Shown here: one piece after another, positions 25,467 to 34,851 of the stretch
Layout: each line of letters opens with the position of its first letter
How positions within the stretch are numbered: the first letter of the stretch is position 1
Source of the DNA: Shewanella decolorationis S12
GTDB taxonomy: Bacteria; Pseudomonadota; Gammaproteobacteria; Enterobacterales; Shewanellaceae
DNA length: 64,000 nt
NCBI RefSeq assembly: GCF_000485795.1
Contig: NZ_AXZL01000060.1
Span: 41,587-105,586 of the forward strand
Direction of reading: 5' to 3'
Program-made: the position numbers and the translations under genes
Notes under the pieces: generated by a model
Told to the model about the DNA's origin: nothing
The model's database searches: none
Seen by the model: the letters and a program-made list of their open reading frames with translations, nothing else

Positions 25467-25797
25467 GAGACACCTCCTTTGAGCCTACTGGCACGAAAAC
25501 AGAATCATCAGCGCCAACCACCGCTTGGGCATCCAGCACGATAAAACCGGCTGCTTTTAACTTTTCAATTTGCTGATTGGTCTGAAGCAACCTGGATTCG
25601 ATGTCTTGTTCGCTGGCATTAGGACCCAGTGACAACACCGCATCCCCAAAATCCACGACTGCAATGGGCGTACTTAACGCCAACTGGCTGTGGATGGGTT
25701 CGAGTGTTTTCATTAAGAGCCAGCTGGTCATTAAACCGCTACCAGCAATAGACAAAGTAATAGAGGCCATAAATGGCCAAAGCGTGGACTTATTCAT
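25450..25797 (-). CDS. TrbI-like F-type conjugation protein
   Basis: 115 residues with an N-terminal membrane helix (about 8-30) and a periplasmic domain with PIAVVDFGDAVL and a short coiled coil (SRLLQTNQQIEKLKAAG). Length, topology and position (after traC, before traW) match F TrbI, an inner-membrane protein influencing pilus retraction. Sequence support is weak, so the symbol is left blank. Overlaps traC by 8 bases and trhF by 17. Confidence 0.7.
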   Translation of the reverse strand: MNKSTLWPFMASITLSIAGSGLMTSWLLMKTLEPIHSQLALSTPIAVVDFGDAVLSLGPNASEQDIESRLLQTNQQIEKLKAAGFIVLDAQAVVGADDSVFVPVGSKEVSHADTP

Positions 25798-28189
25798 AGC
25801 CTCGCTCCTTCAACAACTGAGAGATGGCATCAGCAACAGAAAGGCCTTTGCGCGTTAACTGCTTAATCGCGTTTACATCTTCTGCACGGGACGAGTACAA
25901 CAGCTTGTGAAACGGATCGACGATAAGGCGGCCAATCCCGGTGCCCATTTCGGTAATAAAGAAAATTTCGGAATAGACACCCGTGACGGTATGAACGGTT
26001 TTCAGGTATTCGTAGCCGCCTTCACCTAGTGGCAAGCGACCTTCTTTTTTGAGTGCGTTGATGGTTTCAGCTTTTTGGCCAAGCAGGTACATATTGGCCG
26101 AGTTTTCAGCGATGGCTTTACCTGTAGGACTGTCATACAAATCGTTGACCGACTGCGTTACCGTTACAGCACTGCCGCCATATTTTCGAAATCGCCGGTA
26201 ACCCGTCTCGATGAACTTACCGACATCACCTTGAGTCAGCAGATCCCAGGCTTCGTCAATGAACACAATCTTGCGACGATCCCGCTCACCTAAGTACATC
26301 TCTTGTTGGATTTGGTAGATAAGCTGAAGCAACACTACTTGTTGTAGATGCTTACGCCCCTTGAGCTCTTCTAACTCCAGAACGGTGAAACGGTTTTTGA
26401 AGCGAATATTGTTGTGACCATTAAAGAAGCGGCCATATTCGCCCTGTGTCGTAAACGGATAGAGCTGCTCACCCACGTCTTGCACACGTCGGTCTTCGTG
26501 ATTTTTCAAGGCCTCTGCCACATCATCAACCAACATGGCACGACCTTTTTTCTCCCACAGTTCACGGGTCTGACGCTTTAGGTTGGCCATCTGAAAATCG
26601 GTTAATGACTGCGTAGGTGCGGCCATTGCGGCCAATAACCCAACCAGTACATCCGCTTCTTCGTCATAGTCCTCAACGATTTCAAACGGATTTAAGCAAA
26701 TGCCACTGTCCCGCCCGAACTGTAAGAACTCACCGTCATAGACTTCACACAGCTTTTCATAAGAGCGGCCAACATCAATCACCCAGCATTGCCCACCTTC
26801 AGATAAGTAGGAAGAGATGATTTCGTTCACCAGGAATGACTTACCCGATCCCGATTGCGCCGCGATGCAACAGTTGTAATTACTGCCCGAGTCATAAAGG
26901 GATACACTCATGATCTGGCCATTACGGGAAACAAAGTTAATCACTGGCGTGCCTGTACCTTTCCAATCCGCAAACAAAGGCAACAAAGGGATCACATGCC
27001 GTGTCGCCATAGTCTTGAATCGAAACAAGTCGTTCATCGCCTGGCGATCAGCACCAAATGGCAAGGCATTCAGGAAAATGGGCAAACAGAAATACTTGTC
27101 TTCCATCAGCTCAAATCCAAGTTCTTTGAAGTAAGTTCGGGCATTTGAAACAGAGCTGATGGACGCTTCTTCCGTTGGTGAAAACAGCGTCAAAGTCATA
27201 TTTGCCCGAATAGGACGATCACCTTCTTGCAAGGCTTCAAAAAGAACATCAAATCCCTTTTTCTTGGCTGCAAGCACCGGCACAAACTTGAGCATCGGGC
27301 CATAGGCCTGATTGACCGCCCATTGACGCTTCGTCTCTAAACGAGATCGCATGGCCTCAGCTGAAGGAAAGTGAATGGTGACATTCAGCAAAAAGCTTCC
27401 GCGTAAACCTCGACTGCCCGTCATCATATCGCCCGCAAAACTTGCGGCATGACCAAACCAGATCCGCTCAGGCAAGCGCTTAAATGATAAGGTTTTAACT
27501 CGGTAATCACCCAGCATCAGACCTTGGCTATCCACCTTGATAGCTCGGTCATAATCCAACACTTGCTCCCTAAGTGGTTTATCTGCCTCACTGCGGATTG
27601 GTGATGGATTGCGCCAAGAAGCATCTTCTCCCCAGTTAAGCTGCGCACTTAATGCCGCGAGCCAGTTTCGGTCAGTCATCTCCGTGACGCGAAAACCAAC
27701 CGTTGCCAGCGCTTGCGAGAAAGAAGCCCGAAGCGCGGATGCTCGACTCAACTCACGCTCCGTCGGTATAGGACTTTCCAAAGGCAATTTGCAGGTGACG
27801 ATCAGTTGAAAGTTGCGTACCTGAGTCTGGGTCGATTCTTCTATCGGTTGAACCGTGCCCCCATCGAGAAAATCCGCACGTTTGCGTATCGACGCCCTAA
27901 GCAATGGATCGGATTGACGATGCCGTAAGCCCATCATGCGCTGAAGGTCGGTTTGAATATCAGGGGATGCGTACAGGCCAAATTGCAGCAAAGTGTCTTT
28001 TGGCCAGTCGTTGTTGAGTAGAACATTAACCCTGTCTGCAACAGACTCATCACCACCCGGCAATGGGTCACATAGAAAACCAAAGCCAACACTCTGGTCT
28101 TCCATGAAAAACAGTTGCTCATCGTCGGAATAGGCCAATACTGGCAAGAGCTCTGAAGCGCGTTGCCCTGAATACAGAGAGGCTTTCAT
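25790..28189 (-). CDS. traC: TraC, VirB4-like type IV secretion ATPase
   Basis: 799 residues from the ATG at 28189, overlapping the dsbC stop (TAATG) with GGAGG upstream. Walker A AQSGSGKSF (about 448-456), Walker B IVFIDEAWDLL (about 644-654), and a further VTQSVNDL motif. TraC is the hexameric energy-supplying ATPase at the inner-membrane base of the F-type channel and is needed for pilus assembly. Third gene after dsbC and before the trbI-like gene. Confidence 0.95.
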   Translation of the reverse strand: MKASLYSGQRASELLPVLAYSDDEQLFFMEDQSVGFGFLCDPLPGGDESVADRVNVLLNNDWPKDTLLQFGLYASPDIQTDLQRMMGLRHRQSDPLLRASIRKRADFLDGGTVQPIEESTQTQVRNFQLIVTCKLPLESPIPTERELSRASALRASFSQALATVGFRVTEMTDRNWLAALSAQLNWGEDASWRNPSPIRSEADKPLREQVLDYDRAIKVDSQGLMLGDYRVKTLSFKRLPERIWFGHAASFAGDMMTGSRGLRGSFLLNVTIHFPSAEAMRSRLETKRQWAVNQAYGPMLKFVPVLAAKKKGFDVLFEALQEGDRPIRANMTLTLFSPTEEASISSVSNARTYFKELGFELMEDKYFCLPIFLNALPFGADRQAMNDLFRFKTMATRHVIPLLPLFADWKGTGTPVINFVSRNGQIMSVSLYDSGSNYNCCIAAQSGSGKSFLVNEIISSYLSEGGQCWVIDVGRSYEKLCEVYDGEFLQFGRDSGICLNPFEIVEDYDEEADVLVGLLAAMAAPTQSLTDFQMANLKRQTRELWEKKGRAMLVDDVAEALKNHEDRRVQDVGEQLYPFTTQGEYGRFFNGHNNIRFKNRFTVLELEELKGRKHLQQVVLLQLIYQIQQEMYLGERDRRKIVFIDEAWDLLTQGDVGKFIETGYRRFRKYGGSAVTVTQSVNDLYDSPTGKAIAENSANMYLLGQKAETINALKKEGRLPLGEGGYEYLKTVHTVTGVYSEIFFITEMGTGIGRLIVDPFHKLLYSSRAEDVNAIKQLTRKGLSVADAISQLLKERGYE

Positions 28190-28881
28190 TAACGCCCCTC
28201 CAACCAAGCAGAAAGATCATAAGGACGGCCTCGGCTGATGCGACCATCATTGGCGACGATGAAAGGCACACCTTGAATGCCCAGGATTTGAGCCGTCACC
28301 AAGGTACGCTGCATTGGTTCTAAGTTGCAGGCATCATCCTGTTCTAGGTTACCAATCCGGCCATTCAGCAATGCATCGGTGGCCGCTTTTTTGTCACGCG
28401 CACAGCCAAGCTGGCGAACCTGACGCTCTGAATCAGGACCAAGCACTGGCACAGGGAGTATTTGGAAGGTGTATTCTTTGGTTAACGGTAAAGCTTGTTT
28501 CAAAAGCTCATGGCAGTGCGGGCATCGTGGGTCAACAAAGACCACCACTTTCTTTTTGCCTTCACCCAGCGTCAGTGGATTCAAATCATCCATTTTTAGG
28601 CCAAGACGACTTAAGTCCAGCGTGTTCCCCGCTTCACGAATTTCTTCAAGGCTGGTAAGCGGCTTTTTGGACCAGGCATCATAGAGCGTGCCATCAATGA
28701 CGAACCGGCCACTGTCTGACATGAAAACAATACGGCCATTGCTTTCGACCGCTTTCATACCCGTGACAGGCAAAGAAACCATGCCGTCAATTTTGCCAAC
28801 GGGCGACACTTCAGACACAGGTTCAGCTTGAACCAAAGGAGACAGCGCAAGCGCCAGAATAATTGGAGATAGTTTTCGCAT
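28189..28881 (-). CDS. dsbC: DsbC-like disulfide isomerase
   Basis: 230 residues with signal peptide (MRKLSPIILALALSPLVQA) and thioredoxin fold with CPHC (about 122-125, VDPRCPHCHEL). It probably isomerises disulfides in the cysteine-rich TraN, TraU and TraH; that link is inferred. It is translationally coupled to traC. Backbone gene bordering the traA-dsbC hotspot. Confidence 0.92.
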   Translation of the reverse strand: MRKLSPIILALALSPLVQAEPVSEVSPVGKIDGMVSLPVTGMKAVESNGRIVFMSDSGRFVIDGTLYDAWSKKPLTSLEEIREAGNTLDLSRLGLKMDDLNPLTLGEGKKKVVVFVDPRCPHCHELLKQALPLTKEYTFQILPVPVLGPDSERQVRQLGCARDKKAATDALLNGRIGNLEQDDACNLEPMQRTLVTAQILGIQGVPFIVANDGRISRGRPYDLSAWLEGR

Positions 28882-29068
28882 GAGGAGTCCTCGTTAATGT
28901 AAATCGAGGCTCCAGTCTATGCAGTTGTCCTATGTGGACTCGGTTAGATAGATTGAAGATTTTGTTGTCTTTCTACACTAGCGGCTGTCTTCACTCCAAC
29001 ATTTTTCGAGTATTGACCTTTGGCGTGTAAGAAATCCAAACTTTATCAATCATATTAAAAACAATTTA

Positions 29069-29797
29069 TCAGTATTTAGCTGATGCAAACTCTTCGAAAT
29101 TAAGCGTTATTGTTCCTTGACTCTGAAATGCATCATCATAGTAAAAAAGTTTTATCATTGATGGGTCATCGCGAAATGGGGACTTATGCCTCACATTGTA
29201 GGAGATCAAAAAATCATATCCTCCCGAAGAGCATAAATTAGATAAAAGCATAAAGTTGGGGAAGTCATCTCTATAAGGAGACCAATTTTCCAGAGGAATG
29301 TAAGACCTCTTAAGCTCAATTATTGACTTCTCTCGATTTCTACCAAGATAAAACAAATCAATATCGCTAACTGTTATGGAGCCAAGAGATGCTCGCTGCC
29401 AATTATGATAAGCACTACTAGTAGCATCATTCACTGACTTCTGGCAGGGCTTATTATTAACTGGAACTCCATATTTCTGATATAGAGATTTTAAACTATC
29501 TAGCCCAACAGTAATTTTCTCACCGGATCCCTTATGTATATCGACGCTATCAATCTCTGAACTTGAGTCTTCAAATTCAATTCTTATGGCGGGGATACCG
29601 GTTTCTTTGGATAAATTTGAAACTATATGAATTATATTCTGGTCAACTTGCCATGATTTTCCATGAGCAAATACAATTAGTTTTGGGTTAGAACCATGAT
29701 CTCCATAGACTAATATCCACGCATTCCCAACAACCCAATAATAATCTTCACTTCCATCGAGATTTTCATAAATCGCATTCGTTTTGTAATAATCCAT
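29069..29797 (-). CDS. Cargo protein with PD-(D/E)XK-nuclease-like motif
   Basis: 242 residues, low GC, in the traA-dsbC hotspot. Around residues 140-165 the pattern ITVSDIDLFYLG, then SIIELKRSY, gives an Asp (145 or 147) followed 14-16 residues later by Glu-Leu-Lys (161-163), the layout of a PD-(D/E)XK nuclease core. The N-terminal half (WVVGNAWILVYGDHG) is unassigned. No signal peptide. It stands alone, so it may be an orphan restriction-type nuclease. Its ribosome site lies in a perfect hairpin (29803-29833). Nuclease assignment is my inference. Confidence 0.68.
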   Translation of the reverse strand: MDYYKTNAIYENLDGSEDYYWVVGNAWILVYGDHGSNPKLIVFAHGKSWQVDQNIIHIVSNLSKETGIPAIRIEFEDSSSEIDSVDIHKGSGEKITVGLDSLKSLYQKYGVPVNNKPCQKSVNDATSSAYHNWQRASLGSITVSDIDLFYLGRNREKSIIELKRSYIPLENWSPYRDDFPNFMLLSNLCSSGGYDFLISYNVRHKSPFRDDPSMIKLFYYDDAFQSQGTITLNFEEFASAKY

Positions 29798-29802
29798 AAT
29801 TG

Positions 29803-29833
29803 AACCTTATCGTCCTAAACAGACGATAAGGTT
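29803..29833 (-). promoter_or_regulatory. Perfect 12-bp inverted repeat over the ribosome site of the hotspot gene
   Basis: AACCTTATCGTC (29803-29814) pairs perfectly with GACGATAAGGTT (29822-29833), loop 7 bases. It lies between traA and the cargo gene. On the minus strand the 3' arm ends GATAAGGTT five bases before the ATG, covering the AAGG ribosome site. It could also stop transcription from traA, though the T-run is poor. Confidence 0.6.
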
Positions 29834-29872
29834 ACTTCATTTAAGGCTGTGGCTACAACTATTGCCTCACTG

Positions 29873-30247
29873 TTAAATTACTCTGTTGATGATTGTCATC
29901 ACCTGCTCGATTTCTGATGCACTCAGGCCGTAAGGTAAGGTTGCAGACATAACGCTTTCTACGACTGTTGGTGTGTTGTAGAGACCCATACCGCCACCAA
30001 TGCCCAAGGCAAAAGCCATCAAGCTTTGGCGAGCGATACCGCCCACAATACCCACCAGAACCATGGCTCCCGCTACGATCCGTCCCAAAGTACCTTGGGT
30101 CCAGTCTTTTAGGGTATCCCACACATCGGTGAAAGCATCACCACCGGTGCCCGCAAATGAGGGCTCCGAAATCATTAACGCCATCAAACCAAGCGCACCA
30201 ATGGTCATTAGGCGCTGAGTTTGAATGCTGCGAACTGCATTTGTCAT
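29873..30247 (-). CDS. traA: TraA, F-type pilin precursor
   Basis: 124 residues. Long leader peptide with hydrophobic segment (TIGALGLMALMISEPSFAG), then a mature pilin of about 90 residues with two hydrophobic helices (RIVAGAMVLVGIVGG and SLMAFALGIGGGMGLYN), as in F-type pilins. Starts at an ATGA overlap with the traV stop. TrhF may process the leader. Confidence 0.88.
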   Translation of the reverse strand: MTNAVRSIQTQRLMTIGALGLMALMISEPSFAGTGGDAFTDVWDTLKDWTQGTLGRIVAGAMVLVGIVGGIARQSLMAFALGIGGGMGLYNTPTVVESVMSATLPYGLSASEIEQVMTIINRVI

Positions 30248-30816
30248 TCGTTAGTTTCTCCGTAGATACTCAAGTTATCGCGCTTACCATCAGCTCCCGC
30301 TGAGGCTGAATCGCTTTGAGTCTGAAGTGGACGTAGCACTGGCGAAACAGTTCGAGGTGCTGACACCCCAATATCCCACCGGCGCGGTTCAATTTCGGTA
30401 AACACGTAGCTGGATAAATTCAGATCTCCACGGTCATCCTCCCAAGGCGCAATCCAAATCCGCATCACCCTTGAAGGAATGCGAATAGGTGCAGATTGCT
30501 GCGTCTCAGGTAATGCTGGATGGCTCAGTAGTCCTGTTTCTAAATCAGATTGTGAATACCCAGAGGGAGAACCAATTCGAGTCGCCACAGCATCAATCGT
30601 CTTAGGTGTAGCGCCATTACTGGTAAGCTCATAGACTTCACGAGCGGATAAACAGCGCACACCGTCAGGCATACCTGGGCATCCATATTCACTACTCCCA
30701 AGACCCAATGAACTACAGCCAGACAATAAGGTTGAGCCGACTGCCAATAAAAGTAATCCAGCTTTAGACCACTGTTTTGACTGGTGCTTTGGGTTGTTCT
30801 GCATTGATGTCGTCAT
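30244..30816 (-). CDS. traV: TraV, outer-membrane lipoprotein of the transfer channel
   Basis: 190 residues from the ATG at 30816, chosen over the frame opening at 30894 because GGAG lies 8 bases upstream and this start puts a normal lipoprotein signal (GLLLLAVGSTLLSGC) at the N-terminus, lipidated Cys about residue 36. TraV anchors the TraB/TraK/TraV core complex to the outer membrane. Confidence 0.9.
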   Translation of the reverse strand: MTTSMQNNPKHQSKQWSKAGLLLLAVGSTLLSGCSSLGLGSSEYGCPGMPDGVRCLSAREVYELTSNGATPKTIDAVATRIGSPSGYSQSDLETGLLSHPALPETQQSAPIRIPSRVMRIWIAPWEDDRGDLNLSSYVFTEIEPRRWDIGVSAPRTVSPVLRPLQTQSDSASAGADGKRDNLSIYGETNE

Positions 30817-30890
30817 GGTTAACTCTCCTCTGGATACACATCTTATTGTCTGAAACGGACTTCGATCGGTTAGCAACATGCAGGATTTTT

Positions 30891-32180
30891 TCATCTTCTT
30901 GCACCTCCCCCTTGCGAAGTGGCCAACGACAACGAGGCACCACGAGTGACTATGACTTCAATTTTCCTTGCAGCGTCTACCTCTATGACTGGGAACATAT
31001 TTTCAGCCATGTCCAAATAGAACTTGGCCACTCGATCCAATGCTTTACCGGTGCCTTTAATCGCAGCGCCTTGTAATGCTTCTTGGCTCATGACTTGCTG
31101 GTACAGCTGAGTATCACCGGCATTACCCGTCTGAATCGTCGGAACAGGATTTACATCAAATGCGCCAGCCAAGCCCTGAAGGAATCCGGCCATCATCGAT
31201 TTGGCCACCAGCTGGCCTTGTTTCGACACCAATCGGCCACGAATACCGGCTTTGCCGTCTTCACCCACGGCATAAGAATCCAGTCGTGTTTCAATGACGC
31301 CACCATCTTCTCTCACACATGAAATGGTCTCGCCTCGCAAATAAGCACGCTCAGAGCTCAAATCACCGTAACCTGCGGCGATCAAGAAACACTCTTTGAT
31401 ATCCGCTCTAAATCGGTTGGGTAAAATGGCTTCCTTTTGAATCCTCAGCAATGCAGGAAAAGGCTCACGTCTTGCGGACTCATGAGTAGGAGCATCCAAA
31501 CCCGTGATCAAAGTACCCGAGATAATGCTGCCTGCCGGTAGATACAAAGGCGGCGCTTCTTGCACAACAACCTCTGGTTCAGCAACCACTTCAGGCTCAA
31601 TCATACGAATCGTGATTGGCGGCAATGGAACATCCCGTGCTCGTGTGCCTTGGCCATTGGCTGGCTGCTGATAGAGCGGATCAGGCAGCGGCGCATTGGC
31701 AAAATAGTCGTCTGGGTTAGACGGCAATGGCTTTTCGTCTTTAGGCAATTCCATGGCAGATAAAGGCACTTCGAAACGGCTATTTGTGCCTTCAACTGCT
31801 GCATCACCTCCAGCGCGAACATCATCAAGTTCCGCTCGAAGGCGAGCCAACTCCGCGTTGACCTCACTTGGTATAGAAGGCGAACCTGGGCTTAGCCGTC
31901 CTGAATCGACGTCACGACGCAAGCGCTCAACTTCACGACGTAACTGTTCATTGCGCTCACTGAGTAGTTTTACGTTCGCAGCCAAACTATCGACCCCAAC
32001 ATCACGAGTATTGGTATCCGTAAGAATGTGCCGGATCGTTTCCTGTCGGTTCCGACTACTTGAGCCATCGTCAGGATTAGGTGAAAACACCATCACCATA
32101 AGGATGAGACCACCAGCAATACCTGCAACCGATAGGCCCCGCTTCATGTTCGGGCTCATTTGTTCCCATTGTGCTTTCAT
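30891..32180 (-). CDS. traB: TraB, VirB10-like channel protein
   Basis: 429 residues. One transmembrane helix (about 15-33), a coiled-coil (about 60-95, LLSERNEQLRREVERLRRDV), a proline-rich stretch (about 150-200), and a C-terminal VirB10-type beta domain (GSIISGTLITGLDAPT). It spans the envelope and joins inner-membrane and outer-membrane parts of the channel. Starts 3 bases after traK. Confidence 0.95.
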   Translation of the reverse strand: MKAQWEQMSPNMKRGLSVAGIAGGLILMVMVFSPNPDDGSSSRNRQETIRHILTDTNTRDVGVDSLAANVKLLSERNEQLRREVERLRRDVDSGRLSPGSPSIPSEVNAELARLRAELDDVRAGGDAAVEGTNSRFEVPLSAMELPKDEKPLPSNPDDYFANAPLPDPLYQQPANGQGTRARDVPLPPITIRMIEPEVVAEPEVVVQEAPPLYLPAGSIISGTLITGLDAPTHESARREPFPALLRIQKEAILPNRFRADIKECFLIAAGYGDLSSERAYLRGETISCVREDGGVIETRLDSYAVGEDGKAGIRGRLVSKQGQLVAKSMMAGFLQGLAGAFDVNPVPTIQTGNAGDTQLYQQVMSQEALQGAAIKGTGKALDRVAKFYLDMAENMFPVIEVDAARKIEVIVTRGASLSLATSQGGGARR

Positions 32181-32182
32181 CG

Positions 32183-33082
32183 TTATTCACCTCCCACAAG
32201 AAGCGAAGGTCGCTGACTTTCCACCGCTTCTTCACGATGATTGCGAACAACCACATACAACTCAGTCTTTTCACCCGGCAACAAGATATTGCGAGGCCAG
32301 TAGGCGCTTGCCACTATATCTGGTGAATGACAAGCTATTTCACTGGCTTCTATCGGCTCATCAGCAAAGCTTTCAACCAGTCCTACATAGACGGTGAAGT
32401 AATGTCCCGTCACAATTTGCCCCTGCTTAAAACCAAACTTTAAGCCCGGCTGAAAACATTTTGGGCTTGTGTCAGTTTGGCCAGCTAAACGGATGTCATA
32501 GCCTTGTGGTAACTCATTTAGTGCAAGGCGTCTGAGTAAGTCACGTAGGTTATCGACGTATGGCTGAGCCGTTTCCCAAGTGGCGGCTTTTCGGTTCACG
32601 ACGCCCTTAATAGGCCACTGCTGACCATCAATAGCTAAGGTGATTTCACGCGGTGGAATACGACGAGGTACTAAGGTGACAGATAACGCGGGTGCTTCCA
32701 GACCAGGCGGAGTGATGTAAAGTGAAACCGGTGATTCTTTGTCCGTGGCCACATATACAACATTCCCCTTGATTTGCGTCTGAGCATCACTGGTTGTTCT
32801 CACCTGAGGCGATTCAAACGGCGTCACAATTCGATTCAGATGACCAAGTGCTACAGGGATCAGTTCATTAACCCCCGGTGTCATCAGTAGCGTTGTTGGC
32901 GTATCCGCTGCAACCGAATTGCTTTGAACCGGTGGATTTGCAGTAGCAGACTGCTTCATCACACTGGCTGGCACAATCGGCAATTCCACGTCTGCATACG
33001 ACGCTTGAGATAACAGGACGCCACTCAAGCTCATTGCGATTAAGCTTGGTGTTATCCATCGACTAATTTTGGTTCGCATCAT
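32183..33082 (-). CDS. traK: TraK, VirB9-like secretin-type channel protein
   Basis: 299 residues with a signal peptide (LIAMSLSGVLLSQASYA). The C-terminal half (about 190-299) is beta-rich and ends with a conserved region on RNHREEAVESQRPSLLVGG. TraK forms the outer-membrane ring with TraV and TraB. The start overlaps the traE stop by 20 bases, with GGAGGG upstream. Confidence 0.93.
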   Translation of the reverse strand: MMRTKISRWITPSLIAMSLSGVLLSQASYADVELPIVPASVMKQSATANPPVQSNSVAADTPTTLLMTPGVNELIPVALGHLNRIVTPFESPQVRTTSDAQTQIKGNVVYVATDKESPVSLYITPPGLEAPALSVTLVPRRIPPREITLAIDGQQWPIKGVVNRKAATWETAQPYVDNLRDLLRRLALNELPQGYDIRLAGQTDTSPKCFQPGLKFGFKQGQIVTGHYFTVYVGLVESFADEPIEASEIACHSPDIVASAYWPRNILLPGEKTELYVVVRNHREEAVESQRPSLLVGGE

Positions 33083-33689
33083 TCACCCTCCGGTTTTGCT
33101 CTTGGGTCAACTTTTCACGAACTCCCTTCGTTCTAGCTTGCCCCTCATACGTATCCATCCAACTGAGCTTTGGACGGTATTGCTCAATATCGATGTCAAA
33201 CTCATAGGTGCGAGTTTGGCGCTGTTCATCTCCAGATGGCCCAGAGACCAAGGAATAACCGGTCACAAAGACATGGCCGGTTTCATACTCATACTCCACT
33301 TGTCTGGGTTGGAATTTGAGCGTGACTCGGTCTTCGCGGATTTGCCTTGCCTGAATCTCCAGTGCATCGACCACTTGCTGGTACACCGCTGGAGAAAGCA
33401 GCGGCTCGATAGCAACTCGGATGAAAGACACATTACCCGGCGTCACGTTGCCCATAAGCTCAGCCAGGTAGAGTCCCCAGGATTCAAGGTAAGGCTGAGT
33501 GGCCTGGTTTCGTGACACTTCAGCCGTTTCAGACAAAGTTGGTGGTTGAATGGCTACCACGGTATTGCGAGAAAATGCCGCAACCGCAAGCAGCAAGTTA
33601 GATAGCACCAGCACTGCAATCAGAAACCGTTGCCATCGGTTCTCTAATTGCGTGCCTTGCCATGATTTTAAAAACACGTCGAACTTCAC
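33063..33689 (-). CDS. traE: TraE, VirB5/VirB8-position pilus assembly protein
   Basis: 208 residues, with an N-terminal membrane helix (about 22-42, RFLIAVLVLSNLLLAVAAF) and a periplasmic beta/alpha domain, the usual TraE layout. Needed for pilus assembly at the inner membrane. ATGA overlap with the traL stop. Confidence 0.92.
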   Translation of the reverse strand: MKFDVFLKSWQGTQLENRWQRFLIAVLVLSNLLLAVAAFSRNTVVAIQPPTLSETAEVSRNQATQPYLESWGLYLAELMGNVTPGNVSFIRVAIEPLLSPAVYQQVVDALEIQARQIREDRVTLKFQPRQVEYEYETGHVFVTGYSLVSGPSGDEQRQTRTYEFDIDIEQYRPKLSWMDTYEGQARTKGVREKLTQEQNRRVNDANQN

Positions 33690-33973
33690 GGCAGATAGCT
33701 CCTGATAAATGGGTTAGGGATCGTCTTGGCTTTGGTTGGCAACAGCCCAGCCCAGTAGATGGCGTGAAGAATAAAACCATCAGGGCGACCATCACGAAAA
33801 CGCCGATAGAGCTTGGTTGTCACCAACCCCAACAGGCATAAAACCAAGGCATTACCGGTAAAAATGCCGATCACTAGCCCCAACAGAATGGGAGCCATCT
33901 CATCGGCACTCCAAAGCAGGAAGTGCGGCGGGTCATCGATATAGGATGGAATACTCACAGGTTCCATAGTCAC
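33686..33973 (-). CDS. traL: TraL, small inner-membrane pilus assembly protein
   Basis: 95 residues, short N-terminal tail, two hydrophobic segments (about 27-62: MAPILLGLVIGIFTGNALVL, and continuing), consistent with TraL. First gene of the traLEKBVA operon; its promoter must lie in 33974-34255, shared with the divergent cargo gene. Confidence 0.9.
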   Translation of the reverse strand: MTMEPVSIPSYIDDPPHFLLWSADEMAPILLGLVIGIFTGNALVLCLLGLVTTKLYRRFRDGRPDGFILHAIYWAGLLPTKAKTIPNPFIRSYLP

Positions 33974-34255
33974 TCCTCGTTGTTTGAATTGAGAAGTGAA
34001 GAATGCCTTGGGATTGGCAGGTTCAGTGGTCAGCTAGATGCCGAATTCTTGAATGTTTTGAGGGTTCTATTCAGACAATACTAACAATTGATCTTTTTGA
34101 TGCGGTTGATATGATGAGGATATTGGTCGTGTCGAGACCAGCTGCCCACTTTAGCAAACCCGGACGGGACGACATGCAAATCAAATTTATTTTTTGCTTA
34201 GGTTTTTTCTGCGACCTCGGCAGTGGGCACCGTATTCGCTAATAGGAGAAACTCA
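33974..34255. promoter_or_regulatory. Divergent promoter region for traL and the hotspot cargo gene
   Basis: About 280 bases without a gene between divergent starts. A GGTC-N7-GACC inverted repeat lies near 34127-34141 and a T-rich tract near 34185-34210. I cannot choose promoter hexamers with confidence. Confidence 0.4.
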
Positions 34256-34843
34256 ATGCAAATTACTAAAATCATTTCCTCTGACACGGTTGAACGTTTA
34301 AAGCAAAAAGCACGAAAGCTTAAACGTGAAAAATCCATTACACACACTCAAGCACTCGATGAAATTGCAATCTCTGTTGGCTTTAATCATTGGCATCAGG
34401 TTGTACAAGCCAATGACGTACTGAAGCCATCAGAGGTGGCGTTATCTTCTGGATGTGTCATGGCTTTTGATGTCAAAGATGGTATGGATGTCGATACCAG
34501 TGATGGGGTTTTAATTGAAGACCATTTCTTGGAGATGCTCACTGAAAAGCAGCTATTTGAAATTTATGCCAACTCCCATGATGAGGACGACGAACAAAAC
34601 AGGCCGCTAAAAGAAACGCTATCAGATTCAGAGCTTCAGGAGTACTTTCGAGATGATTGCTCATTCATGTACTTTCGCCTTGCCGAGCCTCATGCAAACA
34701 AACCGCTGAAAGAAGTATTGGCTCTTATACGACAGTACTCGTTTTGGATGCCGCAATATATTTGGCTTCAAGGTCATCTTATTGATACTTATCATTTGCC
34801 AGCGGAAGACGAGAATGGCAATACCGTTGGCGTAAGGTTTTAG
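34256..34843 (+). CDS. Hypothetical cargo protein with N-terminal helical domain
   Basis: 195 residues from the ATG at 34256 (AGGAGA 7 bases upstream; the frame opening at 34223 uses a GTG). Residues about 8-48 (RLKQKARKLKREKSITHTQA, then ISVGFNHWHQVVQ) form a basic helical domain also seen in the cargo gene at 4030-5094. The rest is acidic and unassigned. It lies in the traL-side hotspot. Function unknown; the basic N-terminus and acidic C-terminus suggest nucleic-acid or protein binding, nothing more. Confidence 0.75.
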   Translation: MQITKIISSDTVERLKQKARKLKREKSITHTQALDEIAISVGFNHWHQVVQANDVLKPSEVALSSGCVMAFDVKDGMDVDTSDGVLIEDHFLEMLTEKQLFEIYANSHDEDDEQNRPLKETLSDSELQEYFRDDCSFMYFRLAEPHANKPLKEVLALIRQYSFWMPQYIWLQGHLIDTYHLPAEDENGNTVGVRF

Positions 34844-34851
34844 CTCTACAA

